DNA from: JBGQOJ01 sp052119585
GTDB taxonomy: Bacteria; Pseudomonadota; Alphaproteobacteria; Rhodobacterales; Rhodobacteraceae
Reading direction: 5' to 3'
NCBI RefSeq assembly: GCF_052119585.1
Contig: NZ_JBGQOJ010000001.1
Coordinates: forward strand, 186,001 to 250,000
Length of the DNA stretch: 64,000 nucleotides
Below the pieces are notes generated by a model. It searched no databases and was not told the origin of the DNA. It was given only the letters and a program-made list of their open reading frames with translations. This document shows positions 45,492 through 53,429 of this stretch, one piece after another; the first letter of the stretch is position 1, and each line of letters begins with the position of its first letter. Both the position numbers and the translations under genes were made by a program.

Positions 45492-47519
45492 TTATGCAGC
45501 AGTCGGAAACCCGCGGCCTTTCAGCAAGGCCCCGACCCCGGGCAAACGCCCACGAAACCCTGTGTATAGTGCTTCTGCATCCTGCGACCCACCGGCCGAC
45601 AGGATGAACGTCTCAAGTCTTTTCGCCGTTTCAGGGTCAAAGGGGTCCCCTTTTTCCTCGAACGCGGCGAAAGCGTCGGCATCCATGACCTCGGACCACA
45701 TGTAGCTGTAATAGCCGCTGGAATAGCCGTCGCCAGAGAAAACATGTGCGAAATGCGGGGTCGCGTGGCGCATGCGGATCGCGTGGGGCATTCCAAGGGC
45801 TGCAAGCACCTCTTCCTGCCGCACCATTGGATCGGCAGGGGCCGCCGCCTCGTGGAACGCCAGATCGACCAACGCACTGGCGACATATTCGACCGTGGAA
45901 AAGCCCATGTCATAGGTTTGCGCCGCCAGCAAACGATCCAGCATATCCTGCGGCATCGGTGCGCCGGTTGTCGCGTGGGTCGCGTATTTCGCCAGCACCT
46001 CTGGCACTTCCAGCCAGTGCTCGAACAACTGGCTGGGCAGTTCGACAAAATCGCGGGCGACGGATGTGCCGGAAATGCTCTCGTATGTCACCTCCGACAG
46101 CATCTGGTGCAACGCATGACCAAATTCGTGGAACAAGGTTCGTGCATCATCATAGGACAGCAAGGCAGGCACCCCTTTGCCAGGTTTCGCAAAATTGCAC
46201 ACATTATGCACGATGGGACGCGTATCGCCCCCCAGCGTCTTCTGGCTGCGGATGGTAGAGCACCACGCGCCGGACCGCTTTGATCCACGCGCGAAATAGT
46301 CGCCGATGAACACCGCCATATGCCGGTCGCCGCGCATGACCTCCCAGGCGCGGGCGTCCGCATGATACAGGGCAACGTCAAGCGGTTTGAACGTCAGACC
46401 GAACAGCCGCCCCGCGCAATCGAAGGCTGCCTCGATCATCCGGTCGAGTTGCAAGTAGGGTTTCAGTGCCGCCTCGTCCAGATCATGTTCGGCCCTGCGG
46501 CGCTGTTCCGAATAATACCGCCAGTCCCAGGGTTCCAGCGTGGCGTTCACGCCGTCGCGGTGCATCATTGCCTCCAGCACCAGTGCGTCGGCGTCCGCCT
46601 GCGCCTTGGCGGGCGCCCAGACCGCCATCAATAGCGCGCGCACGGCGGCAGGGGTCTTGGCCATTTCCGTTTCCAGCTTGTAATCGGCAAAGCTGGCATA
46701 CCCTAGCAACCTGGCCCGCTCATCGCGCAGTGCCAGAATTTCGGCGGCGACGGCCCGGTTGTCTGTCTCGCCGCCATTCTCGCCCCGGGCGCACCACGCC
46801 TCATAGGCTTTTTCCCGCAGATCGCGGCGGGCCGAGAATTGCAGGAACGGCACGATCAGCGACCGCGACAGCGTCACCACCGGCCCTTTCGCGCCCTTTT
46901 CCTCGCCTGCGGCGCGCGCAGAGGCGACAACAAACTCCGGCAACCCGCCCACATCGGCCTCGGTCAGGTCCATGAACCAGTTTCGCTCGTCCGCCAGCAG
47001 ATTTTGGGTAAACTGCGTTCCCAGCACGGCAAGTCGCTCTTTCACTGCGGACAGTCGGTCGCGGGCGTCGCCTTTCAGTTGCGCTCCCGAACGCACGAAA
47101 GACCGGCGCGACAGCGTCAGAACGCGTATCTGCTCCTCTGTCAGGCCCAGCGTGTCGCGGGTCTGCCACAGGGTGTCGATCCGCTGGAACAGCGCCTCGT
47201 TCATCGTGATTTCGGACCCGTAGGCGGCAAGGACCGGCGAAAAACTGCGCTGCAATGACTCGCGCACAGGGTTACTATCGCTGCCGGCCAGGGTGTAGAA
47301 CACCGACAGCACACGGCCCAATGCCTCGTCCGCCAGTTCAAGCGCCTCGATCGTATTCGCGAAAGTCGGGGCCTCGGACGCATTGGCAATTGCCATGACA
47401 TTCGCGCGCGCCTCGGCCATCGCGGCCTCCATCGCAGGCTTGAAATCGTCGTCTTTGATGGCGGCAAATGGGGGCAGGGCGAACTGGCTGTTCCAGTCGG
47501 CAAGCAGCGGGTTGGTCAT
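45492..47519 (-). CDS. M3-family metallopeptidase (oligopeptidase A/Dcp-like)
   Basis: 675 residues from ATG at 47519. Cytosolic zinc peptidase degrading short peptides: zinc-binding HEFGHALHQML (HExxH variant with F, as usual in the family) with the later Glu in FVELPSQLFEHW. Full length compared with oligopeptidase A (about 680). Single gene; its 3' end meets the inverted repeat at 45414-45491. Confidence 0.92.
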   Translation of the reverse strand: MTNPLLADWNSQFALPPFAAIKDDDFKPAMEAAMAEARANVMAIANASEAPTFANTIEALELADEALGRVLSVFYTLAGSDSNPVRESLQRSFSPVLAAYGSEITMNEALFQRIDTLWQTRDTLGLTEEQIRVLTLSRRSFVRSGAQLKGDARDRLSAVKERLAVLGTQFTQNLLADERNWFMDLTEADVGGLPEFVVASARAAGEEKGAKGPVVTLSRSLIVPFLQFSARRDLREKAYEAWCARGENGGETDNRAVAAEILALRDERARLLGYASFADYKLETEMAKTPAAVRALLMAVWAPAKAQADADALVLEAMMHRDGVNATLEPWDWRYYSEQRRRAEHDLDEAALKPYLQLDRMIEAAFDCAGRLFGLTFKPLDVALYHADARAWEVMRGDRHMAVFIGDYFARGSKRSGAWCSTIRSQKTLGGDTRPIVHNVCNFAKPGKGVPALLSYDDARTLFHEFGHALHQMLSEVTYESISGTSVARDFVELPSQLFEHWLEVPEVLAKYATHATTGAPMPQDMLDRLLAAQTYDMGFSTVEYVASALVDLAFHEAAAPADPMVRQEEVLAALGMPHAIRMRHATPHFAHVFSGDGYSSGYYSYMWSEVMDADAFAAFEEKGDPFDPETAKRLETFILSAGGSQDAEALYTGFRGRLPGVGALLKGRGFPTAA

Positions 47520-47615
47520 ATGGGGCGCTCCGTTCTTGGGTTGCATCGAACGTAGTGCGCCCGCCCGCCATGCACCAGTGCAGATCACGGCGGTTTATGC
47601 ATCCAACCCCAGGGA

Positions 47616-48653
47616 TCAGCCCTTGCCGCAGACAGGGCAATCAGCGCGGGGTTTCAGCGCAATTTTACGACTTTCCCCGTAAAGCGCATCGTAAATCAGC
47701 ATTTGCCCGGTCAAACCGACACCCGCACCGGTAATTTCCTTCACCGCCTCGACCGCCATCATCGCCCCCACCACGCCGGGCAACGGGCCTGCGACCCCCG
47801 CCTCGGCACAGCTCGGGGCCAGACCTGCGGCGGGCGCTTTCGGGAAAATGCATTGATAACAGGGGCCGCCGCGCGCGGGATCATAGGTGCTGATCTGCCC
47901 CTCCCACTGGGTCAACGCCCCTGCGATCAGCGGCTTGCCCAGCTTGGCCGCCACACGGTTCACCAGATAGCGCGTGTCGAAATTATCGGTGCCGTCAAGA
48001 ATCAGATCGTAGTCTGCAAACAACGCCTCGATGATGTCCTTTGTCAGACGGCGGTTGTAGGGGCGCACGTGAACATAGGGGTTCAGCGCCTGCATTGCCC
48101 GTTCGGCAGAGTGCACCTTGGGCATACCCAAACCCGCGTCCTGATGGATGATCTGGCGTTGCAGGTTCGTCGCCTCGACCACATCGTCATCAATCACGCC
48201 GATGGTGCCAACCCCCGCCGCAGCCAGATACATCAACACCGGAGAGCCAAGCCCCCCCGCCCCGATCACCAGAACCCGGGCGTTTTTCAACGCCTTCTGA
48301 CCAGAGCCGCCGATTTCGCGCAGCATGATGTGGCGGGTGTAACGCTCGATCTCGGTGCTGCCAAAGGTGCCGGTGGCAACCACAGGAGCATCTTTCGCCA
48401 GAACCTTGCCCCGCAGCCGAACAAGCCCAAGCCGATAGATATGAACCAGCGCCGCGATCCCGCCCAACATCAACCAAGGGGCCGCAGTTTCACCCGTAGC
48501 CATCCGCAGCCCGTTGCCATCCGGCAAAACAACGTGGCCCACCAGAACAGTGACATAAAGCAACGCGATCATCGTCCAACGCGCATTTTTCGGGGTCTTC
48601 ATGACAACGCCAAGGCCCCAGATGCCACCCGCAAGCAGCAGAACCAACAGCAT
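47616..48653 (-). CDS. moeB: MoeB/ThiF-family adenylyltransferase with N-terminal membrane segments
   Basis: 345 residues. E1-like enzyme that adenylates the C-terminal Gly of MoaD or ThiS for sulfur transfer. ATP-binding VLVIGAGGLGSPVLMYLAAAG at about 128-148, adenylate Arg in NLQRQIIH, Asp in LDGTDNFDTR, and zinc pairs CYQC and CPVC. Unusual: the first 85 residues contain about three hydrophobic helices (MLLVLLLAGGIWGLGVV, WTMIALLYVTVLVGHVV, APWLMLGGIAALVHIY), so it may be membrane-bound. Its start overlaps the dut stop by one base. Confidence 0.88.
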   Translation of the reverse strand: MLLVLLLAGGIWGLGVVMKTPKNARWTMIALLYVTVLVGHVVLPDGNGLRMATGETAAPWLMLGGIAALVHIYRLGLVRLRGKVLAKDAPVVATGTFGSTEIERYTRHIMLREIGGSGQKALKNARVLVIGAGGLGSPVLMYLAAAGVGTIGVIDDDVVEATNLQRQIIHQDAGLGMPKVHSAERAMQALNPYVHVRPYNRRLTKDIIEALFADYDLILDGTDNFDTRYLVNRVAAKLGKPLIAGALTQWEGQISTYDPARGGPCYQCIFPKAPAAGLAPSCAEAGVAGPLPGVVGAMMAVEAVKEITGAGVGLTGQMLIYDALYGESRKIALKPRADCPVCGKG

Positions 48654-49123
48654 CAGTTGCGCCCCGTCGACCCGAAACCACCCGCGCCGCGCGCCGTCTC
48701 GTCCAGAACCTCGACCACCTGAAACTGTGCCTGAACCACAGGGGCCACGATGATCTGCGCAATCCGGTCACCATGCCGGACCGTATAGGGCTCTGCCCCG
48801 AGGTTCACCAACACCACCCCCAACGGCCCGCGATAATCGCTGTCGATCGTCCCCGGAGTATTGGGCAAGGTGATTCCGTGCGTCAACGCCAGCCCGGACC
48901 TTGGCCGGATCTGCATCTCGAACCCACGCGGAATTTCCACGCGAAACCCGGTTGGCACAATCTGCCGTTCCATGGGCGCAAGCGTCACGCCTTTGTCCCG
49001 CACATCAACAGGCAGGTTCGCACGAATGTCAGCCCCCGCCGCGCCTTCGGTTTCATAGGCGGGCAAGACCACGTCACGGTCGGCGCCCTCTTCCCACAGC
49101 ACTTTCAACACAGGGGTTGTCAT
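48653..49123 (-). CDS. dut: dUTP diphosphatase
   Basis: 156 residues from ATG at 49123. Trimeric dUTPase, hydrolyses dUTP to dUMP. Conserved motifs: MQIRPRSGLA, GTIDSDYRG, RIAQIIVAP and C-terminal GAGGFGSTG. The 5' overlap with downstream moeB and position after coaBC suggest a single transcript. Confidence 0.94.
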   Translation of the reverse strand: MTTPVLKVLWEEGADRDVVLPAYETEGAAGADIRANLPVDVRDKGVTLAPMERQIVPTGFRVEIPRGFEMQIRPRSGLALTHGITLPNTPGTIDSDYRGPLGVVLVNLGAEPYTVRHGDRIAQIIVAPVVQAQFQVVEVLDETARGAGGFGSTGRN

Positions 49124-49139
49124 GCGCACTCTTCCTTTC

Positions 49140-49168
49140 TCAATTCTGAAAATATCCTCGCCGAAGGC
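49140..49168 (-). repeat. Gene-end repeat copy between coaBC and dut
   Basis: Minus strand reads GCCTTCGGCGAGGATATTTT then CAGAATTGA, eight bases past the coaBC stop and 17 before dut. Same spacing to both genes as the copy at 34998, again within a co-directional gene pair. Confidence 0.72.
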
Positions 49169-49175
49169 ATGAAAG

Positions 49176-50384
49176 TCATCCCGCCAAGGTCCGCGCAATA
49201 CAGGTGGACAGCTTCTGCGCGACCTGATCCTTCGACATGCGCGGCCAGTCCTCTGCGCCGGCCTTCGAAATCACTGTCACCGCGTTCTCGGTTCCGCCCA
49301 TGATCCCCGTCGCAGGCGATACGTCGTTCGCTACAATCCAGTCACAACCTTTGCGCAGCCGCTTTGCCGTCGCATGGGCGATGACATCGTCGGTTTCCGC
49401 AGCAAACCCCACAACCAACGCCGGCCGGCCCTGCGTCATCTGCGACACTGTCGCCAGAATGTCCGGGTTTTCCGCAAAGTCCAGCCTGGGCAAGGTGCCG
49501 GAACCGTCTTTCTTCATTTTGGATGCGGCCTCTGTTGCCACCCGCCAATCCGCCACCGCTGCGGCAAACACCGCCGCATCTGCGGGCAGCGCATTCTGAA
49601 CGGCCTCCAGCATCTGCCGCGCCGTCTGGACCCTGACCACCTTGACGCCCAAGGGTGGCGGCACATCGGCGGGACCGGTGATAAAAGTCACCGTCGCGCC
49701 CAGTGCCGACAAAGCGCGGGCCAGCGCCGTGCCTTGTGCGCCGCTCGACCGATTGGCGATATAGCGCACCGGATCAATCGGCTCATGCGTCGGACCGGAT
49801 GTCACCAGCACATGCTTGCCCCGCAGCGGCCCGTCCATCAGCGCCGCCTCTGTCGCCGCCACGATCTCCAACGGCTCTGCCATGCGGCCCGGCCCGTATT
49901 CACCACAGGCCATATCGCCCTCGTTCGGCCCGACAAACAAAATACAGTCGCCCTTCAGGGTTGCGATGTTGCGCTGTGTCGCGGCGTGTTCCCACATCCG
50001 CACATTCATCGCGGGCGCGATCAACACCCGTTTGTCCGTCGCCAAAAGCAGCGTCGACGCCAGATCATTTGCAAGCCCGCCGGCCATTTTCGCCATCAGA
50101 TCGGCGGTCGCGGGCGCAACCACAACCAGATCGGCAGAGCGGCTCAACTCGATATGCCCCATTTCCGCCTCGTCTGTCAGATCGAACAGGTGGCGATAGA
50201 CCTTTTGCGCCGAAAGGGCCGCAACCGACAGCGGCGTTACAAATTCTTCGGCCGACTTGGTCAGCACCGGCGTAACCACGGCGCCGTTTTCCCGAAGGCG
50301 GCGGATCAGATCCAGCGATTTGAACGCCGAAATACCGCCGCCGATGATCAGAAGAATACGTTTGCCTGCCAGCATGATCTGCAT
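49176..50384 (-). CDS. coaBC: Bifunctional CoaBC (phosphopantothenoylcysteine synthetase/decarboxylase)
   Basis: 402 residues from ATG at 50384; a Met three codons later is an equally possible start. Two successive steps of coenzyme A synthesis. N-terminal FMN decarboxylase: GGGISAFKSLDLIRRL, the substrate-binding PAMNVRMWEH and VAPATADLMAKMAGG; C-terminal CTP-dependent ligase from about residue 195 (VTSGPTHEPIDPVRYIANRSSG, and AAVADW). Full length. Confidence 0.94.
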   Translation of the reverse strand: MQIMLAGKRILLIIGGGISAFKSLDLIRRLRENGAVVTPVLTKSAEEFVTPLSVAALSAQKVYRHLFDLTDEAEMGHIELSRSADLVVVAPATADLMAKMAGGLANDLASTLLLATDKRVLIAPAMNVRMWEHAATQRNIATLKGDCILFVGPNEGDMACGEYGPGRMAEPLEIVAATEAALMDGPLRGKHVLVTSGPTHEPIDPVRYIANRSSGAQGTALARALSALGATVTFITGPADVPPPLGVKVVRVQTARQMLEAVQNALPADAAVFAAAVADWRVATEAASKMKKDGSGTLPRLDFAENPDILATVSQMTQGRPALVVGFAAETDDVIAHATAKRLRKGCDWIVANDVSPATGIMGGTENAVTVISKAGAEDWPRMSKDQVAQKLSTCIARTLAG

Positions 50385-50449
50385 CCCAATAAGTTCGCCC
50401 CGACCCTATGGGCATTCAGTCCCGCAGGCAAGATTGGCACGAACCGCGT

Positions 50450-51268
50450 TCAGGTCTTTGTCGAGAACCCCGCGCAGGGATCCTCGCGCGGGACAGGCGG
50501 CGTGACGATCCAGAAATCATAGGCCGCATCCGCATCCGGCGGGCTTTCCATCTGCCCGATCGACAGAACCGTCACATCCGGCGCGGCAAGGGCAAGCACG
50601 GCGGGAACACCCCAATCCTTGCGGGCGTGGCCCGACCCGGTGATCACCGCAACCGGCCCGCCGGTATCCTTCATCGCCTGCACAACTGCGCGGGCAAGGG
50701 CGGCGTCACGCAGGCGCTGCGCCTCGACCATACCGCCCAGAATATCGGGGGGAAGGGCGTTGCAATGCGCCTCCATCTGCTCGGCTTCGCGGGTGGCTTG
50801 CTGGTCTTCGGGCAAGGGCATGTCCAACCCGTAGAGCGGCGCAAGTGGCCCGAAAACCGCCATGGCTCCGCCCCTGACGGCCTGACGCACCGCGTCTCGC
50901 GGAAGGTCACCGCCATAAATCACAGCCTTTGGCGCGGCGGCGAAGATCGGGTAGTAGTGTGCGAAATCCGGCCAGCCGCTGTTGTCCCACCCCAACGCCT
51001 CGCGCAATGCCGCCTGAGACCGGCGCGCGACAGGCGTTGCCTGCACCGCCTGAGCGGGGTCCAGCATCTCGAACACAAGGGCCTTGGGGGCAACCGCAGC
51101 CACCGCGATTGCCTGATTGACGTGGTGCTGCGGGTTGTCGTGAATCTCGCCCAAAATGACCACATCCGCAGGCGGCAGGTTTATCAGGCCATCCGCACCG
51201 ATCTGTTCTGCCGTGGCTGTCGTGACCCAAGCAATCAGGACAGCCGCAATTGTGAACGCATGTTTCAT
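50450..51268 (-). CDS. ChaN-like haem-binding family exported protein
   Basis: 272 residues with signal peptide (MKHAFTIAAVLIAWVTTATA). No lipobox Cys, although the family is often called lipoprotein. VVILGEIHDNPQHHVNQ (about 36-52) is the family signature, a likely metal/haem-facing loop, and GSGHARKDWGVP is a second conserved segment. Known members bind haem or metals; role unclear. Starts within the last codons of the sigma factor gene (51265-51268), so it is cotranscribed with it. Confidence 0.82.
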   Translation of the reverse strand: MKHAFTIAAVLIAWVTTATAEQIGADGLINLPPADVVILGEIHDNPQHHVNQAIAVAAVAPKALVFEMLDPAQAVQATPVARRSQAALREALGWDNSGWPDFAHYYPIFAAAPKAVIYGGDLPRDAVRQAVRGGAMAVFGPLAPLYGLDMPLPEDQQATREAEQMEAHCNALPPDILGGMVEAQRLRDAALARAVVQAMKDTGGPVAVITGSGHARKDWGVPAVLALAAPDVTVLSIGQMESPPDADAAYDFWIVTPPVPREDPCAGFSTKT

Positions 51269-52143
51269 GCGATGAATGCAAGCACCTCCCGGGACTGGTT
51301 TTCAAGGTTTTTCCGCATTTTTCCGAACGCCGCCGCCTCTAGCTGGCGCACGCGCTCTTTCGACAGGCCCAATTCGTCACCAAGACTTTCCAGTGTGCGC
51401 GGGTCATCCCGCAGCTTTCGTTCGCGCACGATGAACCGCTCTCGGTCATTCAGACTGTGCAGGGCCGCAAGCAGCCAGTCGCGCAGGGCGGCAGTGTCGT
51501 GGCTGTGTTCCACAATCTCGGCTGCCTGCACGCCATCATCCACAAGCGCATCTATCCACTCGCGCCCCTCGTCCTCTGCCGATTGGGTGGCGTTCAGCGA
51601 ATAGTCCGATCCGGCCAGACGCCCTTCCATCATTTCGACATCGTGCAGGGGAACGCCCACTTCGGTCGCGATCATCTGACGCAACTGGTGCTGATCCAGA
51701 CGCTCTCCACGGCCATTTGCCTCGCGCTCCAGCCGCGCCTGAACCCGCTTCAAATTGAAAAACAGCGATTTCTGGCTGGATGTCGACCCGGTCCGCACCA
51801 TCGACCAGTTGCGCATCACGTAGTCCTGGATCGACGCCTTTATCCACCAGACCGCATAAGTCGAAAAGCGCACCCCGCGATCGGGGTCGAATTTGTCAGC
51901 CGCCTTCATCAGTCCAAGGCTGGCCTCCTGTATCAGGTCGTTCATCGGCGCGCCGTAACGCCGAAACTTCGAGGCCATGGAAATCGCAAGTCGCATGTAG
52001 GCGGTGATCAGACGGTGCAACGCCGCTTCGTCCCGCTGATCGCGCCATGCGTAGGCCAACTTCAGTTCGGTTTCGGCATCCAGCATTTCCGCCTTCATTG
52101 CACGGCGGGAAAATGTTTTGTCTGCATATTCGTCGAGCGCCAT
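51265..52143 (-). CDS. rpoH: RNA polymerase sigma-32-type factor, RpoHII-like
   Basis: 292 residues from ATG at 52143 (GGGAG 9 bases upstream). Sigma-70 region 2 (LISAYMRLA-like LITAYMRLAISMASKFRRYG, then YAVWWIKASIQDYV), the RpoH box QKSLFFNLKR, and region 4 helix-turn-helix at the C-terminus (TLESLGDELGLSKERVRQLE). Rhodobacteraceae carry two RpoH factors; RpoHII is the one activated by the RpoE-ChrR singlet-oxygen response. A sigma-E-like promoter lies upstream at 52196-52225, which supports RpoHII. Confidence 0.88.
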   Translation of the reverse strand: MALDEYADKTFSRRAMKAEMLDAETELKLAYAWRDQRDEAALHRLITAYMRLAISMASKFRRYGAPMNDLIQEASLGLMKAADKFDPDRGVRFSTYAVWWIKASIQDYVMRNWSMVRTGSTSSQKSLFFNLKRVQARLEREANGRGERLDQHQLRQMIATEVGVPLHDVEMMEGRLAGSDYSLNATQSAEDEGREWIDALVDDGVQAAEIVEHSHDTAALRDWLLAALHSLNDRERFIVRERKLRDDPRTLESLGDELGLSKERVRQLEAAAFGKMRKNLENQSREVLAFIA

Positions 52144-52195
52144 TTTCGAAACTCCCAGGCGTTATGCCAATTTTGCTTCAATGTCCGTTTTGATA

Positions 52196-52225
52196 TGTTT
52201 ACGAAGTAGAAACGTGATCGGATCA
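52196..52225 (-). promoter_or_regulatory. rpoH: Sigma-E (RpoE/ChrR) type promoter for the RpoHII-like gene
   Basis: Minus strand: TGATCC (-35, 52220-52225), an 18-base spacer, then TAAACA (-10, 52196-52201). This closely follows the RpoE motif of Rhodobacter (TGATCC-N18-TAAGA). The -35 lies in a palindrome GTGATCGGATCAC (52214-52226). Transcription would start about 45 bases before the ATG at 52143. Confidence 0.7.
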
Positions 52226-52242
52226 CAGAAAGTTTCGCTGTT

Positions 52243-52776
52243 ATGTTGCCAAAGTTAACTTTTGTTCTAGGGGGCGCCAGCTCCGGCAAGTCCGGTCTGG
52301 CAGAGCGGCTTGTCGTCAAAAGCGGTCTGGAAAAGATCTATCTCGCGACCGCGCAGGCCTTTGACGACGAGATGCGGGCAAAGATTGCGGCGCATCTGGT
52401 GCAGCGCGGCGCAGGCTGGCGCACCACAGAGGCCCCGCTGGATGTGCAACCCGCACTGGCAGGCGCTGGCGCGCGCGACATCGTTCTTCTGGATTGCGCG
52501 ACCTTCTGGCTGAGCAACCACATTCTGGCCGAAACCGATCTGGACGCGGAACAAGACCGCCTTTTGCACGCGATCGCCGCCTGCCCCGCCCGTGTCGTTG
52601 TGGTGTCGAACGAGGTCGGCGCGGGTATCGTGCCCGAGAACAAACTGGCGCGGCGGTTCCGCGTCGCACAAGGCGGGCTGAACCAGCGCATCGCCCAAAG
52701 GGCCGATCTGGTCGTGACCGTCATGGCGGGGCTGCCGCTGGTCTTGAAAGGCACCCTGCCCGGCGGAGCCATATGA
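52243..52776 (+). CDS. cobU: Adenosylcobinamide kinase / guanylyltransferase
   Basis: 177 residues. Cobalamin nucleotide-loop assembly: phosphorylates cobinamide, then attaches GMP. P-loop VLGGASSGKSGLAERL at the N-terminus, the guanylate-accepting His region near IAAHLVQRG, and VVVSNEVGAGIVPENKLARRFR, the hallmark of CobU. It is divergent from rpoH, and its promoter must overlap the sigma-E promoter. Overlaps the phosphatase gene by four bases. Supports B12 supply for NrdJ. Confidence 0.92.
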   Translation: MLPKLTFVLGGASSGKSGLAERLVVKSGLEKIYLATAQAFDDEMRAKIAAHLVQRGAGWRTTEAPLDVQPALAGAGARDIVLLDCATFWLSNHILAETDLDAEQDRLLHAIAACPARVVVVSNEVGAGIVPENKLARRFRVAQGGLNQRIAQRADLVVTVMAGLPLVLKGTLPGGAI

Positions 52777-53348
52777 CCACGATCTGGTGGGTGCGCCACG
52801 GCCCGACCCACGCAAGGACGATGGTTGGATGGACGGATCTGCCCGCCGATCTATCCGATACCGGTCGCCTGTCAAGACTGGAGGCATTCTTGCCCGACGC
52901 GGCGGTTGTCGTGTCATCCGACCTGCGCCGCGCGGTCGCAACCGCCGATGCCATTCAGGGGGACCGCCTGCGCCTTCCCCATCTGGCGAGCCTTCGGGAA
53001 ATCCATTTTGGGGCTTGGGAAAACAAGACCTTCGCCGAGGTGGAGGCGCAGGATGCCGCCCTGATCCGCGCCTATTGGGACAGCCCCGGTGACATCCGCC
53101 CGCCACAGGGCGAAAGCTGGAACGACATCGCCCTGCGGGTAAAGGCGGCAGTCGATGACCTGATCGCACAAGGCCATGACCACATTATCGCGGTTGCCCA
53201 CTTCGGGGTCATCCTGACACAGGTGCAGCGCGCGCTGGGGCTGACCGCCTATAAAACCTTGTCCCACAAGATCGACAACCTGTCTGTGACCGAAATTCGG
53301 TTTTCCACAGGTCGCTGGGACGCGGGCCCGATCAACCGGCTTGTGTAA
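52773..53348 (+). CDS. Histidine phosphatase family protein, probably alpha-ribazole phosphatase (CobC-like)
   Basis: 191 residues from ATG at 52773. Phosphoglycerate-mutase fold: RHG motif (WWVRHGPT), second His in AVAHFGVIL, and Arg/Glu residues in SSDLRRAVATA and REIHFGAWENK. Operon partner of cobU, so removal of phosphate from alpha-ribazole phosphate in cobalamin synthesis is likely; sequence alone cannot exclude another phosphomonoester. Confidence 0.85.
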   Translation: MTTIWWVRHGPTHARTMVGWTDLPADLSDTGRLSRLEAFLPDAAVVVSSDLRRAVATADAIQGDRLRLPHLASLREIHFGAWENKTFAEVEAQDAALIRAYWDSPGDIRPPQGESWNDIALRVKAAVDDLIAQGHDHIIAVAHFGVILTQVQRALGLTAYKTLSHKIDNLSVTEIRFSTGRWDAGPINRLV

Positions 53349-53367
53349 GACGCCGTCCCGCCCGAGA

Positions 53368-53398
53368 TTTACCATTCGTAAACCACTTTTGCGTTAAC
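53368..53398 (+). promoter_or_regulatory. CtrA-like site upstream of comM
   Basis: TTTACCATTCGTAAACC (53368-53384) resembles the CtrA box TTAA-N7-TTAA with one mismatch in each half, and GTTAAC follows at 53393. TACAAT at 53403 could be a -10 element. CtrA controls competence and recombination genes in roseobacters, so a site before comM would make sense, but the match is imperfect. Confidence 0.35.
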
Positions 53399-53429
53399 TC
53401 TTTACAATAGAGGCAATGCGGGGACGATC

